From: UBA2387 sp019454665
Lineage (GTDB): Bacteria > Armatimonadota > Fimbriimonadia > Fimbriimonadales > Fimbriimonadaceae
Direction of reading: 5' to 3'
Assembly (NCBI GenBank): GCA_045862995.1
Contig: BTVX01000004.1
Coordinates: forward strand, 98,305-162,304
DNA: 64,000 nt
In this document: positions 38,418 to 46,965 of the stretch, piece by piece
Layout of the letters: every line of letters starts with the position of its first letter
How positions within the stretch are numbered: the first letter of the stretch is position 1
Notes under the pieces: generated by a model
Databases searched by the model: none
Told to the model about the DNA's origin: nothing
What the model saw: the letters and a program-made list of their open reading frames with translations, nothing else
Translations under genes and position numbers: made by a program

Positions 38418-40079
38418 ATGGAAGGAGTCGTGATCGAACGGTTGGCGGTGGAAAACGTGGCCATCATCGAGGCGGCCCAGTTCGAGCCTGGGACGGGCCT
38501 GACCGTGCTCACGGGCGAAACCGGCGGCGGCAAGTCCCTGCTTGTGGACGCCATCCAACTGGCTCTCGGCGAACGCGCCGACACCGACCTCATCCGCACG
38601 GGGGCCGACCGTGCCCGCGTCCACATCACGATGCGTCTGGGCGATACGTATGCTGACCTTGTGCGCGCCGACGGAATACCGGTCGAGGATGGGCGCGTCG
38701 AAATCGTGCGGGAAGTGCTGGCGGCGGGCCGCTCGTCGTGCCGCGTGAACGGCCAATCGCTCCCCGTCTCGGCCCTGCGGGCGCTGGCCCGTCGGCTCGT
38801 GGACCTGAACGGGCAACACGACCACCAGCGCCTGCTCGACCCCTTGCAACACGCCGTGTTCCTCGACGCGTGGATCGGGCAGCCCGCCGAGGACGCCAAG
38901 CGGGCCGTGGCCGACGCCTACGCCGCGCGGCTCGATGCCGAACGGCAGTTGGCGACGCTGCGAAAGCACCTGGCCGATCGCGGCGAACGCCTGGAGCAGC
39001 TTCGCGAACAGATCGCCGAACTGCGCGCCTACGGCCCGGTGGAGGGGGAGATCGCGTTGCTCGAGGCCGAACTGTCGCGCCTGCAGAACTTCGAGCGGCT
39101 GAGCACCGAAACCGCCGCCGCCCACGCCACGCTCACCGAGGAGCGAGGCGGGCGGGACGCCTTGGCCGATTGCGTCGCCCATTTGGAGGTCGCCGCGCGG
39201 TTCGATCCTTCGCTCGAAGCCACGGTGGAAGGGCTGCGCGCCGCATTGGTCTTCGCCGACGAGGCCGCCCACGCGTTGAACGCCTACCTGACCGACCTCG
39301 AGGGCGACCCCGCGCGGCTCGAGGTCGTGGCCGCCCGCCTGGACGCGTTCAAGCGGCTCGCGCGCAAGTACGGTCCGAACGAGCGCGACCTGCTCAGCGC
39401 CCTCGCTTCCGCCGAAGAAGAGGCCGCGACCCTGAGCGATGCGAGCGCGTCGCTGGAGGCGTTCGAAGCCAAGCGGAACGCTGCGGCCGCCGCCCATCTG
39501 CGGACGTGCGAAGCCCTGACCCAACTGCGCCGACGCCACGCCCCCGAATTCGCCGAGCGCGTCCGGACGGAGCTGACCGACCTCGACATGGTGCGCGCCC
39601 AATTCGAAGTCGCCCTGCGGCCCCGCGAACCCGACGCCGACGGGGCCGATGCCGTCGAATTCCTGTTCTCGGCCAACCTGGGCGAATCGCCCAAGCCGCT
39701 GGCCAAGATCGCGAGCGGCGGCGAGGCGTCCCGCGCCATGCTGGCCATCAAGTGCGCGATGGCGGGTTTGGCCCACGTGCCGACGCTGGTGTTCGACGAG
39801 GTGGACACGGGCCTCGGGGGCCGCGCGGCGGCCAAGGTGGCCGCGAAGTTGGAGCAATTGGCACGGACTTCGCAGGTGCTGGCGATCAGCCATCTGCCCC
39901 AGATCGCGGCGCGGGGGGCCGACCACTTCCGCATCGTCAAGCACGAACGCGGCGGGCGCGTGGCCACCGATGTGCGAAGGCTGACGCGCACCGAGCGGAT
40001 CGAGGAGATCGCCCGCATGATGGTCGGGGACGCCCTGACGCCCGCCGCGCTCCAAAACGCCGAGGAACTGCTAGGCTAG
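38418..40079 (+). CDS. recN: DNA repair protein RecN
   Basis: The protein has 553 residues from ATG 38418; the frame extends upstream, but MEGVVIERLAVENVAIIEAA is the normal N-terminus. The Walker A motif is GETGGGKS (33-40) where most RecN proteins have GETGAGKS. RRLVDLNGQHDHQRLLDP is the RecN-specific block. A long coiled coil follows. The C-terminal half has LAKIASGGEASRAMLAIKCA (ABC signature) and TLVFDEVDTGLGG (Walker B). It is an SMC-like ATPase that acts on double-strand breaks. It is convergent with mutL, 11 bases apart. Confidence 0.93.
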   Translation: MEGVVIERLAVENVAIIEAAQFEPGTGLTVLTGETGGGKSLLVDAIQLALGERADTDLIRTGADRARVHITMRLGDTYADLVRADGIPVEDGRVEIVREVLAAGRSSCRVNGQSLPVSALRALARRLVDLNGQHDHQRLLDPLQHAVFLDAWIGQPAEDAKRAVADAYAARLDAERQLATLRKHLADRGERLEQLREQIAELRAYGPVEGEIALLEAELSRLQNFERLSTETAAAHATLTEERGGRDALADCVAHLEVAARFDPSLEATVEGLRAALVFADEAAHALNAYLTDLEGDPARLEVVAARLDAFKRLARKYGPNERDLLSALASAEEEAATLSDASASLEAFEAKRNAAAAAHLRTCEALTQLRRRHAPEFAERVRTELTDLDMVRAQFEVALRPREPDADGADAVEFLFSANLGESPKPLAKIASGGEASRAMLAIKCAMAGLAHVPTLVFDEVDTGLGGRAAAKVAAKLEQLARTSQVLAISHLPQIAARGADHFRIVKHERGGRVATDVRRLTRTERIEEIARMMVGDALTPAALQNAEELLG

Positions 40080-40090
40080 ACGCCTCGACC

Positions 40091-42052
40091 TCAGCGCTTG
40101 AACCGGCGCATCAGCTCGTCGGGCGAGACGAGCACTGTGATGGGCCGCCCGTGCGGGCACGTGTAGGGGTTCTCGGTGGTGGCCAGTTCGACGATCAGCC
40201 GCTCCATCTCGGCCATGCCCAGCGGGTCGCCCGCTTTGACGGCCATCTTGCACGACGTCGTGATCCAGATCTTCTCGCGCGTGGGCTGGAGGCGCTGCGA
40301 GACGACGCCGTCCACCAACTCGTCCGCCAAATCCTGCAACACCTTGATCGCCGCGCCCCGCTTGACGGCGGCGGGGACGGAGCGCACGAGGAAGCTCTCC
40401 GCGCCGAACGGCTCGATGGCGTAGCCGACGGCCCGAATCTCGTCCAGCCGCTCTTCGAGCAGGGCCGCCGCGCGACGGTCCACGTGCAGCGTCTGGGGTT
40501 CGAGAAGCTCCTGGGTCTCGATGGCCGCCTTGCCTCGCATGCCGCACAGATATTCATAGAGGATGCGTTCGTGGGCGACGTGCTGATCCACGATGGCGAG
40601 CCCGCGGGCGGTTTCGACCAGGATGAACGTGTTGAACAGTTGGCCGACGACGCGCATGTTGCGCAGAAGAAAATCGAACGGGCACTTGCCTTCGGAGAGC
40701 GCCTCGGTCTCGGGCAACCCCGCGTGCGCGCCCAAGGGCATCTGGGCCTGGAACGCCAACTCGGACCTCGACGCCCCATGACCGAACGCGCCTCCAAGCA
40801 GCGGCCCCCCGACCCACGAGCCCCCCGCCAGCGGGCCAAACGGCGAGCCATGGCCGTCGCGCGGGCCGTCGCCCTCCGTCTTTGGGGCACCGAATCCACC
40901 GCCGAAGCCCAACAGCCGCGCGAACGCATCGTCGGCGGCGGGCTGATCGAGCAGATTGGGCGTCTCGGCCAATCGCAGGGCTTGACCCGCCATTGCGGCA
41001 CCCTCGGCACCGGGTACGAGCCCGTGGGTGTGCAACGCCGCTCGGACGGCATGCCGCACGGCATCGAACGCCGCACCCTCGTGCTCGAACCGGACTTCCG
41101 ATTTGGTGGGCGAGACGTTCACGTCCACGCGCGAGGGATCGAGCCGGAGGTCCAGCACGACCGTGGGATATCGCCTCTCCGGCGTGAACTCGCGAAACGC
41201 TTGGTCGAGGGCCGCCAGGATCGTGCGTGTGCGGACGGGGCGGCCGTTGACGAACACCAATTGATAGGCCCGCGTCGGGCGCGTGGCGTGCGGCTGGCCC
41301 GCAAAGCCCACCACGCGGATGCCGGCGGCCACGGTGTCCACGGGGAGCAACGGCCGAGCGATGTCGCGGCCCCACGCGTCCACGATGGCTTCGAGCAGAT
41401 CGCCCGAGCCCGAGGTCCGCAGGGCGAGCTTGCCGTTGTGGCGCACTTGGAACGCCACATCGGGCCGCGCGAGCGCGGCTTTGACTACGGCGTCCAAGCA
41501 GGCCGAAAGCTCGGTGGCATCCGATTTGAGGAACTTCAGGCGGGCGGGCGTGTTGAAGAACAGGTCTTCGACGACGACCTCGGTGCCCTGCGGGCCGGGC
41601 TCGAACTCGGGACCCGCCTCTTCGAGCCGTCCGCCTTCGACGCGGATGACGCACCGCGCGCCGGACCCATCGGACGTGGCCAATCGGAAGCGGCTGACCG
41701 ACGCGATGGACGGGATGGCCTCGCCGCGAAAGCCCAGCGTGGCGACTCCGCCGAGATCGTCCACCGTCCGCAGCTTGGACGTGGCGTGTCGCTCGAGGGC
41801 CATGCGGGCGTCTTCGGGGCTCATGCCCGCGCCGTCGTCGGCGATGCGGACGAGGCGCTTGCCGCACCCTTCGAGGGCGATCTCGATGTGCTTGGCCCCG
41901 GCGTCCAGGCTGTTCTCGACGAGTTCCTTGACGACCGAGGCGGGCCGTTCGACGACTTCGCCCGCCGCGATCTGGTTGACCGTTCGCGGATCGAGCAGGC
42001 GCACGCGCGGGCCGATCGGGGCTTCGGTGAACGCGGTGCTGGCGATGGACAT
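40091..42052 (-). CDS. mutL: DNA mismatch repair protein MutL
   Basis: The protein has 653 residues from ATG 42052. The GHKL ATPase N-terminus is complete: IAAGEVVERPASVVKELVEN, DDGAGM, and TLGFRGEAIPSIASVSR. After a variable Gly/Pro-rich linker, the C-terminal domain keeps the endonuclease metal motif as DQHVAHERILYE (consensus DQHAx2Ex4E, with Val for Ala) and the zinc-associated CPHGRP near the end. It is therefore expected to nick DNA, unlike MutL of methyl-directed systems. A possible -10 is TACAAT at 42079-42084 on the minus strand. MutS is not adjacent. Confidence 0.94.
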   Translation of the reverse strand: MSIASTAFTEAPIGPRVRLLDPRTVNQIAAGEVVERPASVVKELVENSLDAGAKHIEIALEGCGKRLVRIADDGAGMSPEDARMALERHATSKLRTVDDLGGVATLGFRGEAIPSIASVSRFRLATSDGSGARCVIRVEGGRLEEAGPEFEPGPQGTEVVVEDLFFNTPARLKFLKSDATELSACLDAVVKAALARPDVAFQVRHNGKLALRTSGSGDLLEAIVDAWGRDIARPLLPVDTVAAGIRVVGFAGQPHATRPTRAYQLVFVNGRPVRTRTILAALDQAFREFTPERRYPTVVLDLRLDPSRVDVNVSPTKSEVRFEHEGAAFDAVRHAVRAALHTHGLVPGAEGAAMAGQALRLAETPNLLDQPAADDAFARLLGFGGGFGAPKTEGDGPRDGHGSPFGPLAGGSWVGGPLLGGAFGHGASRSELAFQAQMPLGAHAGLPETEALSEGKCPFDFLLRNMRVVGQLFNTFILVETARGLAIVDQHVAHERILYEYLCGMRGKAAIETQELLEPQTLHVDRRAAALLEERLDEIRAVGYAIEPFGAESFLVRSVPAAVKRGAAIKVLQDLADELVDGVVSQRLQPTREKIWITTSCKMAVKAGDPLGMAEMERLIVELATTENPYTCPHGRPITVLVSPDELMRRFKR

Positions 42053-42162
42053 GGGCGTGGCGAGGATGCCCTGAGTGTATTGTACGACGAGGGGAATCGG
42101 ATTTTGGCGCGATTGTTGCGCCGCCGGAGCATGGGACCGTAGCATCCGGGCGGGTCCGCAGG

Positions 42163-42168
42163 TATAAT
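42163..42168 (+). promoter_or_regulatory. -10 TATAAT of the ribosomal alpha operon
   Basis: A perfect TATAAT lies 104 bases upstream of rpmJ in the divergent gap with mutL. The -35 is weak (TAGCAT region). A leader of about 100 bases could carry a regulatory structure, but none is clear by eye. Confidence 0.5.
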
Positions 42169-42272
42169 CCGCTCTTGCGTCGGCCTGTCCGAGTCTGTGT
42201 TTGTCGCAGACCCGCGGGTCGAACGCGCACCGTTCCTTAGAAAATGGACGGATGCGCGGGGTGAAAAGTCCG

Positions 42273-42386
42273 ATGAAAGTTCGAGCAAGCGTGAAGCGAA
42301 TGTGCGACAAGTGCAAGATCATCAAGCGCGACGGCGTCGTCCGCGTCATTTGCGTGAACAAGAAGCACAAGCAGCGACAGGGCTGA
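42273..42386 (+). CDS. rpmJ: 50S ribosomal protein L36
   Basis: The protein has 37 residues. The zinc ribbon is intact: Cys11, Cys14, Cys27 and His32 (KRMCDKCKIIKRDG, then VICVNKKHKQRQG). It is the C-plus form that needs zinc. It is the first gene of the alpha operon here; infA, map, adk and secY, which often precede it, are not upstream. rpsM follows after 22 bases. Confidence 0.95.
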   Translation: MKVRASVKRMCDKCKIIKRDGVVRVICVNKKHKQRQG

Positions 42387-42408
42387 AGACCCGCGGAAAC
42401 CGAGACCT

Positions 42409-42786
42409 ATGGCACGTATCGCAGGCGTTGATCTTCCGAGGGACAAGTCCCTCCTCTACTCGTTGCCGCACATCTACGGCATCGGGCGCAAGAACGCGCT
42501 CGAGGTGATCGAGAAGGCCGGTCTGGACCCCCGCAAGAAGGTTCGGGACCTGGACGACCACGAGATTTCCCAGTTGCGCGAGATCATCGACCGCGACTAC
42601 ACCGTCGAAGGCGACCTTCGCCGCGAGGTGAACTCGAACATCCGCCGGCTCATCGAGATCGGCAGCTACCGCGGCCTGCGCCACCGGCGCGGCCTGCCCA
42701 CGCGCGGCCAGAACACGCGCAGCAACGCGCGGTCCCGAAAGGGCATCCGCAAGACGGTCGCGGGCAAGAAGAAGGCCAAAAAGTAA
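42409..42786 (+). CDS. rpsM: 30S ribosomal protein S13
   Basis: The protein has 125 residues. It starts ARIAGVDLPRDKSLLYSLPH, then IYGIGRKNALEVIEKAGLDP, with GSYRGLRHRRGLPTRGQNTR near the C-terminus, all diagnostic of S13. The basic tail KKAKK is typical. It contacts the 30S head and the P-site tRNA. It is the second gene of the alpha operon. Confidence 0.96.
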   Translation: MARIAGVDLPRDKSLLYSLPHIYGIGRKNALEVIEKAGLDPRKKVRDLDDHEISQLREIIDRDYTVEGDLRREVNSNIRRLIEIGSYRGLRHRRGLPTRGQNTRSNARSRKGIRKTVAGKKKAKK

Positions 42787-42798
42787 GACGGAGAACCC

Positions 42799-43191
42799 AT
42801 GGCAAGAAAGCAGGTCGTCAAAGGCAAGCAGAAAGAGAAGAAGAACGTCCCCTCCGGCGTCGCGCACGTCTATTCGTCGTTCAACAACACGCTGGTCACC
42901 ATCACGGACCCGGCGGGCAACGTCATCAGCTGGTCGAGCGCCGGCAACGTCAACTTCAAGGGCAGCCGCAAAGGCACCCCGTTCGCGGCCCAGGTCGCGG
43001 CCGAGAAGGCCGCCCGCAAAGCGCAAGACCACGGCATGCGCAAGGTGGACGTCAAGGTCTGCGGCCCCGGCGGCGGACGCGAGACCGCCATCCGATCCCT
43101 CCAGGCCTCCGGCCTCGAAGTGACGTCCATCGCCGATGTGACCCCGGTTCCCCACAACGGGTGCCGCCCGCCCAAGCGACGCCGCATCTGA
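42799..43191 (+). CDS. rpsK: 30S ribosomal protein S11
   Basis: The protein has 130 residues. Diagnostic parts are GVAHVYSSFNNTLVTITDPA, then KGTPFAAQVAAEKAARKAQ, and the C-terminal TPVPHNGCRPPKRRRI. It forms part of the 30S platform near the mRNA exit. It is followed after nine bases directly by rpoA; the rpsD gene that usually lies between them is absent here. Confidence 0.96.
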   Translation: MARKQVVKGKQKEKKNVPSGVAHVYSSFNNTLVTITDPAGNVISWSSAGNVNFKGSRKGTPFAAQVAAEKAARKAQDHGMRKVDVKVCGPGGGRETAIRSLQASGLEVTSIADVTPVPHNGCRPPKRRRI

Positions 43192-43200
43192 TCCAACACC

Positions 43201-44199
43201 ATGCCCACGATTTCCACCCTCCAACTCGACCAGAACTACGGCAAGTTCGTCCTCGAGCCGCTTGAGCGGGGCTACGGCCAAACCATCGGCAACGCCCTGC
43301 GCCGCGTCCTGTTCAGTTCGATCCAAGGTGCCGCCGTCAGCGCGATCAAGATCGAGAAGGTCATGCACGAATTCGCGCCCATCCCCGGCGTGAAGGAAGA
43401 CGTCACCCAGCTCCTGCTGAACCTGAAGGACCTTTCGATCCGCCTCGACGATTCGCTCCTCCCCCTTGAAGAGGACCTCACGCTCCGCCTCGAAGTGCGC
43501 GGCCCCGGTCGCGTCACGGGCGCCGACGTCGAGTGTCCCGAGGGCGTGTCCATCGTCAACCCCGAACTCTATCTGGCCACGCTCAGCGACGCCTCGACCC
43601 TCGATATGGAGCTGTTCGTCAGTTGGGGCACGGGCTACGTGCTCCCCGACAAGCAGGAGCGGTACAAGGGCATCATCGGCGTCATCGCCACGGGCTCGCA
43701 GTACACGCCCGTCCGCAAGGTCAACTACACCGTCGAACAGACGCGCGTCGGCCAACGGACCGACTACGAGCGGCTGGTGCTCGAGGTGTGGAGCAACGGC
43801 TCGGTCGAACCGAACGACGCCGTGTCGCAGGCCGCCCACATTCTCGACAAGTACTTCCGCATGTTCTTCGACATCGGCCGGGCCGGTCTGGAAGCGGGTT
43901 CGTTCCTCGGCGAGGACGGCTTCCCGCCCGGATTGGAGAACATCCCCGACATGCGCATCGAGGAGCTCGAGTTCTCGCAGCGCACGTTCAACTGCCTGCG
44001 CCGCGCCGCGCTGAACACGCTCCGCGCCCTGGCGATGGCCACCGAGAGCGACCTCTCCAGCATCCGCGGCTTCGGCAAGAAGTCGCTGCAAGAGGTGCGC
44101 GACAAGCTCAACGAGTTCGGGCTGGAGTTGCTGCCGCCCAAGGGCGGGGTCCGCATCGCGGACTCGCTCGCCGACGACGAAGACGAGGACGACTACTAA
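43201..44199 (+). CDS. rpoA: RNA polymerase alpha subunit
   Basis: The protein has 332 residues. The N-terminal assembly domain has FVLEPLERGYGQTIGNALRR and VLFSSIQGAAVSAIKIE. The C-terminal domain (about 245-315) reads EELEFSQRTFNCLRRAALNT and then IRGFGKKSLQEVRDKLNEFG, the helix-hairpin-helix that binds UP elements and activators. Compared with most bacteria, residue AALNT in place of AGINT-type is a minor change. A short acidic tail (DDEDEDDY) ends the protein. It lies in the alpha operon. Confidence 0.96.
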   Translation: MPTISTLQLDQNYGKFVLEPLERGYGQTIGNALRRVLFSSIQGAAVSAIKIEKVMHEFAPIPGVKEDVTQLLLNLKDLSIRLDDSLLPLEEDLTLRLEVRGPGRVTGADVECPEGVSIVNPELYLATLSDASTLDMELFVSWGTGYVLPDKQERYKGIIGVIATGSQYTPVRKVNYTVEQTRVGQRTDYERLVLEVWSNGSVEPNDAVSQAAHILDKYFRMFFDIGRAGLEAGSFLGEDGFPPGLENIPDMRIEELEFSQRTFNCLRRAALNTLRALAMATESDLSSIRGFGKKSLQEVRDKLNEFGLELLPPKGGVRIADSLADDEDEDDY

Positions 44200-44225
44200 G
44201 CCTTCGCCGACGAGGTTTCCACGCT

Positions 44226-44672
44226 ATGAACCACAAAATCGACCGACGCAAACTGGGACTGCCGAGCGATCAACGACGCGCGTTGCTCACCAACCTGACG
44301 CGCCAGTTCATCCGCCACGGCTATGTCCACACGACGTTTGGGCGCGCCAAGGAACTCCAGCGCATCGTCGAAAAGCTGATCACCACGGGCAAGCAGGACA
44401 CGCTCGCGGCGCGACGCCAGGCTCGACGCCTGCTCGTCGGCCACTCGTCCGCCACTCCCGAGAACTCCAAGCTCTACGCCGGCAAGACCGACTTCGAGAA
44501 GCTGGAACTCAAGCAGGCGAACAGCCAGCTCAACGGCGAGGACCTGGTCAAGCACTTGTTCGACAACGTCGCGCCGCGCTACCGCGACCGCAACGGAGGA
44601 TACACCCGACTCACCAAGACCGGCCAGCGCCGGGGCGACGCCGCGACCACCGCGGTGCTCGAACTCGTGTGA
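44226..44672 (+). CDS. rplQ: 50S ribosomal protein L17
   Basis: The protein has 148 residues from ATG 44226. MNHKIDRRKLGLPSDQRRAL and LTNLTRQFIRHGYVHTTFGR are the L17 start. The C-terminus RYRDRNGGYTRLTKTGQRRG is the standard end, with YTRL/KTGxRxGD. An insert of about 25 residues in the middle (SSATPENSKLYAGKTDFEKL) makes it longer than the common 120 residues. It overlaps truA by four bases (GTGA). Confidence 0.95.
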   Translation: MNHKIDRRKLGLPSDQRRALLTNLTRQFIRHGYVHTTFGRAKELQRIVEKLITTGKQDTLAARRQARRLLVGHSSATPENSKLYAGKTDFEKLELKQANSQLNGEDLVKHLFDNVAPRYRDRNGGYTRLTKTGQRRGDAATTAVLELV

Positions 44673-45460
44673 CGAGGATCAAACTCACCGTCGCCTACGA
44701 CGGAACCGATTTCCGCGGCTGGGCCGCGCAAACTGGACGGAGAACCGTTCAGAGCATATTGACAGATGCCGTTCGCCGAGTCTCGGGCGAGGAAAACGAG
44801 ATCGTGGGAGCCAGCCGCACCGACAGCGGCGCGCACGCCCGAGGGCAGGTCTGCCATTTCGACACGGCCCGTCCCATCGAGCCTGAACGCTGGGTCGGCG
44901 CACTCAACCGCCTCTTGCCCGACGATGTGGCCGTGGTGGACGCCAAAAGCGTCCATTCCGAGTTCCACAGCCGGTTTTGGGCCCTGGATCGGACGTATGC
45001 GTACCGCATCGTCTGGGGACCCAGAGACCCGTTCCGCGAGCGCATCGCGCACTGGACGCCGAGGCCCTTGGACGGAGCCGCCATGCGCGCGACCGCTCAG
45101 AACCTGGTGGGACGTCACGACTTTCGCGCGTTCACCGAGGAACTCGACCCCAAGGTCGCCAACACGGTGCGCGAGATGTTCGCCGTGGACGTTCGGGAAC
45201 TCCGGGACGGAGCGACGATCGTGGTGCGGGGCACGGCCTTTCTGAGGGGCATGATGCGGCGGATGGCGGGAGCGATCCTGGAAGCGGGGCGCGGAAAGCG
45301 CGATCCCGAGTCCATCCGAAACCTGCTGGACCCCGAACAGCGAGACGCCCTCACGTGGCCGGTGGTGCTCCCCGCAAAGGGACTCCGCCTGGAACGCATC
45401 CGCTACGGGCGACACCCGCGCGACGCACGGCACAACTGTCAAGACGACGAAGAGAATTGA
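44669..45460 (+). CDS. truA: tRNA pseudouridine(38-40) synthase
   Basis: The protein has 263 residues from GTG 44669. The catalytic Asp52 is in VGASRTDSGAHARGQVCHF. Other family parts are LTVAYDGTDFRGWAAQ at the N-terminus, RTYAYRI, DFRAFT and FLRGMMRRMAGAILEAGRGK. It modifies uridines 38-40 of tRNA anticodon arms. Its place between rplQ and rplM matches the Firmicutes arrangement, except that the ecf transporter genes found there are missing. Confidence 0.95.
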   Translation: MTRIKLTVAYDGTDFRGWAAQTGRRTVQSILTDAVRRVSGEENEIVGASRTDSGAHARGQVCHFDTARPIEPERWVGALNRLLPDDVAVVDAKSVHSEFHSRFWALDRTYAYRIVWGPRDPFRERIAHWTPRPLDGAAMRATAQNLVGRHDFRAFTEELDPKVANTVREMFAVDVRELRDGATIVVRGTAFLRGMMRRMAGAILEAGRGKRDPESIRNLLDPEQRDALTWPVVLPAKGLRLERIRYGRHPRDARHNCQDDEEN

Positions 45461-45495
45461 ACAACGAGGCTCCGACCCGGTCGGAGAAGCACAGC

Positions 45496-45930
45496 ATGAA
45501 CAGAACGTTTAGCGCAAACGAAGCGAGCATCGAACGCAAGTGGGTCGTGGTGGATGCCACCGGCCTGCCCGTCGGCCGTTTGGCCGGGCAGGTCGCACAG
45601 ATCCTGCGCGGCAAGCACAAGCCGACCTTCACCTACCACGCCGACTGCGGCGACTTCGTCATCGTCGTGAACGCCGACAAGGCCGTGCTCACCGGACGCA
45701 AGGAAGACGAGCTGATCCACTGGCACACGGGCTGGCCGGGCGGCTTGCGCAACGTCTCGCGCGGCAAGCTTTTGGCCGACAAGCCGACGCGCCTCATCGA
45801 GAAGGCCGTGTGGGGCATGCTCCCCAAGGGCCGCCTCGGTCACCAGATCGTCAAGAAACTCAAGGTTTATGCGGGCCCCGAGCACCCGCACGCGGCTCAG
45901 AACCCCGAGCCGATCACGCTCGTGAAGTAA
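45496..45930 (+). CDS. rplM: 50S ribosomal protein L13
   Basis: The protein has 144 residues from ATG 45496. WVVVDATGLPVGRLAGQVAQ, ILRGKHKPTFTYHADCGDFV, the loop KAVWGMLPKGRLGHQIVKKL and the end HPHAAQNPEPITL identify L13. It is an early assembly protein of the large subunit. It is followed after seven bases by rpsI; the rplM-rpsI pair is conserved in nearly all bacteria. Confidence 0.96.
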   Translation: MNRTFSANEASIERKWVVVDATGLPVGRLAGQVAQILRGKHKPTFTYHADCGDFVIVVNADKAVLTGRKEDELIHWHTGWPGGLRNVSRGKLLADKPTRLIEKAVWGMLPKGRLGHQIVKKLKVYAGPEHPHAAQNPEPITLVK

Positions 45931-45937
45931 CACCCCC

Positions 45938-46330
45938 ATGGCAGCGAAACTCAGCTACGGAACCGGTCGGCGCAAGAGCGCCATCGCGCGCGTCTGGATC
46001 AAACCCGGCGAGGGCAAGATCACGATCAACGACAAGGACTTCAAAGACTTTCTCGGCCGTCCGGTCCTCGAAATCCTGGTGAAGAGTCCGCTTGTGGCGC
46101 TCGGCATGGAAGACCGCTTCGACGTGGTCGCCAAGACCCGCGGCGGCGGCATCTCGGGTGCGGCCGGCGCGGTCCGCCTGGGCATCTCGCGAGCCCTGCT
46201 CGAAGAAGACGAGACGCTGCGCCAACCCTTGCGCGCCGGTGGCTTCCTGACCCGCGACCCTCGCGTGAAGGAACGCAAGAAGTACGGCCGCAAGAAGGCC
46301 CGCCGCGGCTTCCAGTTCGTCAAGCGGTAA
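45938..46330 (+). CDS. rpsI: 30S ribosomal protein S9
   Basis: The protein has 130 residues. YGTGRRKSAIARVWIKPGEG at the start, VAKTRGGGISGAAGAVRLGI in the middle and the basic C-terminus GRKKARRGFQFVKR with the terminal KR that touches P-site tRNA are standard. It is the last gene of the operon, 20 bases before an intrinsic terminator. Confidence 0.96.
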   Translation: MAAKLSYGTGRRKSAIARVWIKPGEGKITINDKDFKDFLGRPVLEILVKSPLVALGMEDRFDVVAKTRGGGISGAAGAVRLGISRALLEEDETLRQPLRAGGFLTRDPRVKERKKYGRKKARRGFQFVKR

Positions 46331-46350
46331 CTCGCTTCGCTCCGATTACG

Positions 46351-46384
46351 GGCTCTCGGGCTTCACTGGCCCGGGAGCCTTTTT
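46351..46384 (+). terminator. Intrinsic terminator of the ribosomal operon
   Basis: GGCTCTCGGGC pairs with GCCCGGGAGCC (11 bp with one G-T pair) around the loop TTCACTG, followed by TTTTT at 46380-46384. It stands 20 bases after the rpsI stop and is the clearest terminator in the window. Confidence 0.9.
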
Positions 46385-46433
46385 GATCGCAGGGCAAACT
46401 CAAGTGCCTAGACTACGGTTCCCTGGTGGACGG

Positions 46434-46654
46434 CTAATCTTCGAAGGCCGATCGCGGCAGCCGACTTTGGCGGACGATGCTTGCCAAGTGCCCTGCTTGA
46501 TCTCAGAATGGTTGGGCACAGGAACCGTGACCGTCGTCTCAGCAGATCTCAGCTGAATGATGACGTGGCTGCCGGACGTCCGAACTTCTGAGAATCCGTT
46601 CTGCCGCAAGATCTTGCACACCTCTTTGCCAGAGAGTCGGCGTAGCCTACCCAA
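46434..46654 (-). pseudogene. hicA: HicA-type toxin gene with a one-base frameshift
   Basis: From TTG 46654 the frame codes for EVCKILRQNGFSEVRTSGSH, then VPVPNHSEIKQGT, the normal HicA core with the catalytic His in GSH. It then departs into an unrelated 30-residue tail that ends at 46400. If one T is restored in the run at 46486-46488 (minus strand CACTTGGC to CACTTTGGC), the protein continues TLASIVRQSRLPRSAFED and stops at 46434, exactly as HicA proteins end. So the gene is inactivated by a deletion or mis-sequenced. It follows its HicB partner with a short overlap. Confidence 0.75.
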
Positions 46655-46874
46655 CGGCTACCTCGACGCTGGTGACGAAGACTTCGCTCCGTAGTCGGCT
46701 GACGACCTCCGCCGCGTCCGCCGTTTCAAAGAACAGCGTGAGTGCCTCCCTCAGGTTTGCAGTGGCTTCTTCGACCGTCGCTCCCTGACTTGCGATGTCG
46801 AGTTCTGGGCAGAGAGCGACGTACATGTCGTCCTCCCGCTCAATGAGGGCGGTCAGCCGATGCGTTTGCTTCAC
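46647..46874 (-). CDS. hicB: HicB-type antitoxin (short form)
   Basis: The protein has 75 residues from GTG 46874. ALIEREDDMYVALCPELDIA and then SQGATVEEATANLREALTLF are the compact HicB RNase H-like fold; there is no separate DNA-binding domain. The order here is antitoxin first, opposite to the pair at 8.4-9.1 kb, so the two loci belong to different HicAB subtypes. A 17-base palindrome covers the start codon and may be the operator. The partner toxin gene is frameshifted. Confidence 0.82.
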   Translation of the reverse strand: MKQTHRLTALIEREDDMYVALCPELDIASQGATVEEATANLREALTLFFETADAAEVVSRLRSEVFVTSVEVAVG

Positions 46875-46890
46875 AGCCCATTATGGGCTG
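46874..46890 (-). promoter_or_regulatory. Palindrome at the hicB start
   Basis: CAGCCCAT-T-ATGGGCTG is a perfect 8-bp inverted repeat with a one-base centre and overlaps the first base of the GTG start. Autoregulatory binding is a reasonable guess. Confidence 0.5.
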
Positions 46891-46965
46891 CTCCGGCAAC
46901 TGCTCCCTCCCAGCCTGCAATTGAATGCCAAACCAGCTGGGTCCGGTCCAACGACCTTGAGACGC

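Noticed and set aside
38738..42142. An 1134-codon open frame on the plus strand
   Set aside because: It overlaps recN in another frame and the complement of mutL; low-complexity Arg-rich sequence with no family match.
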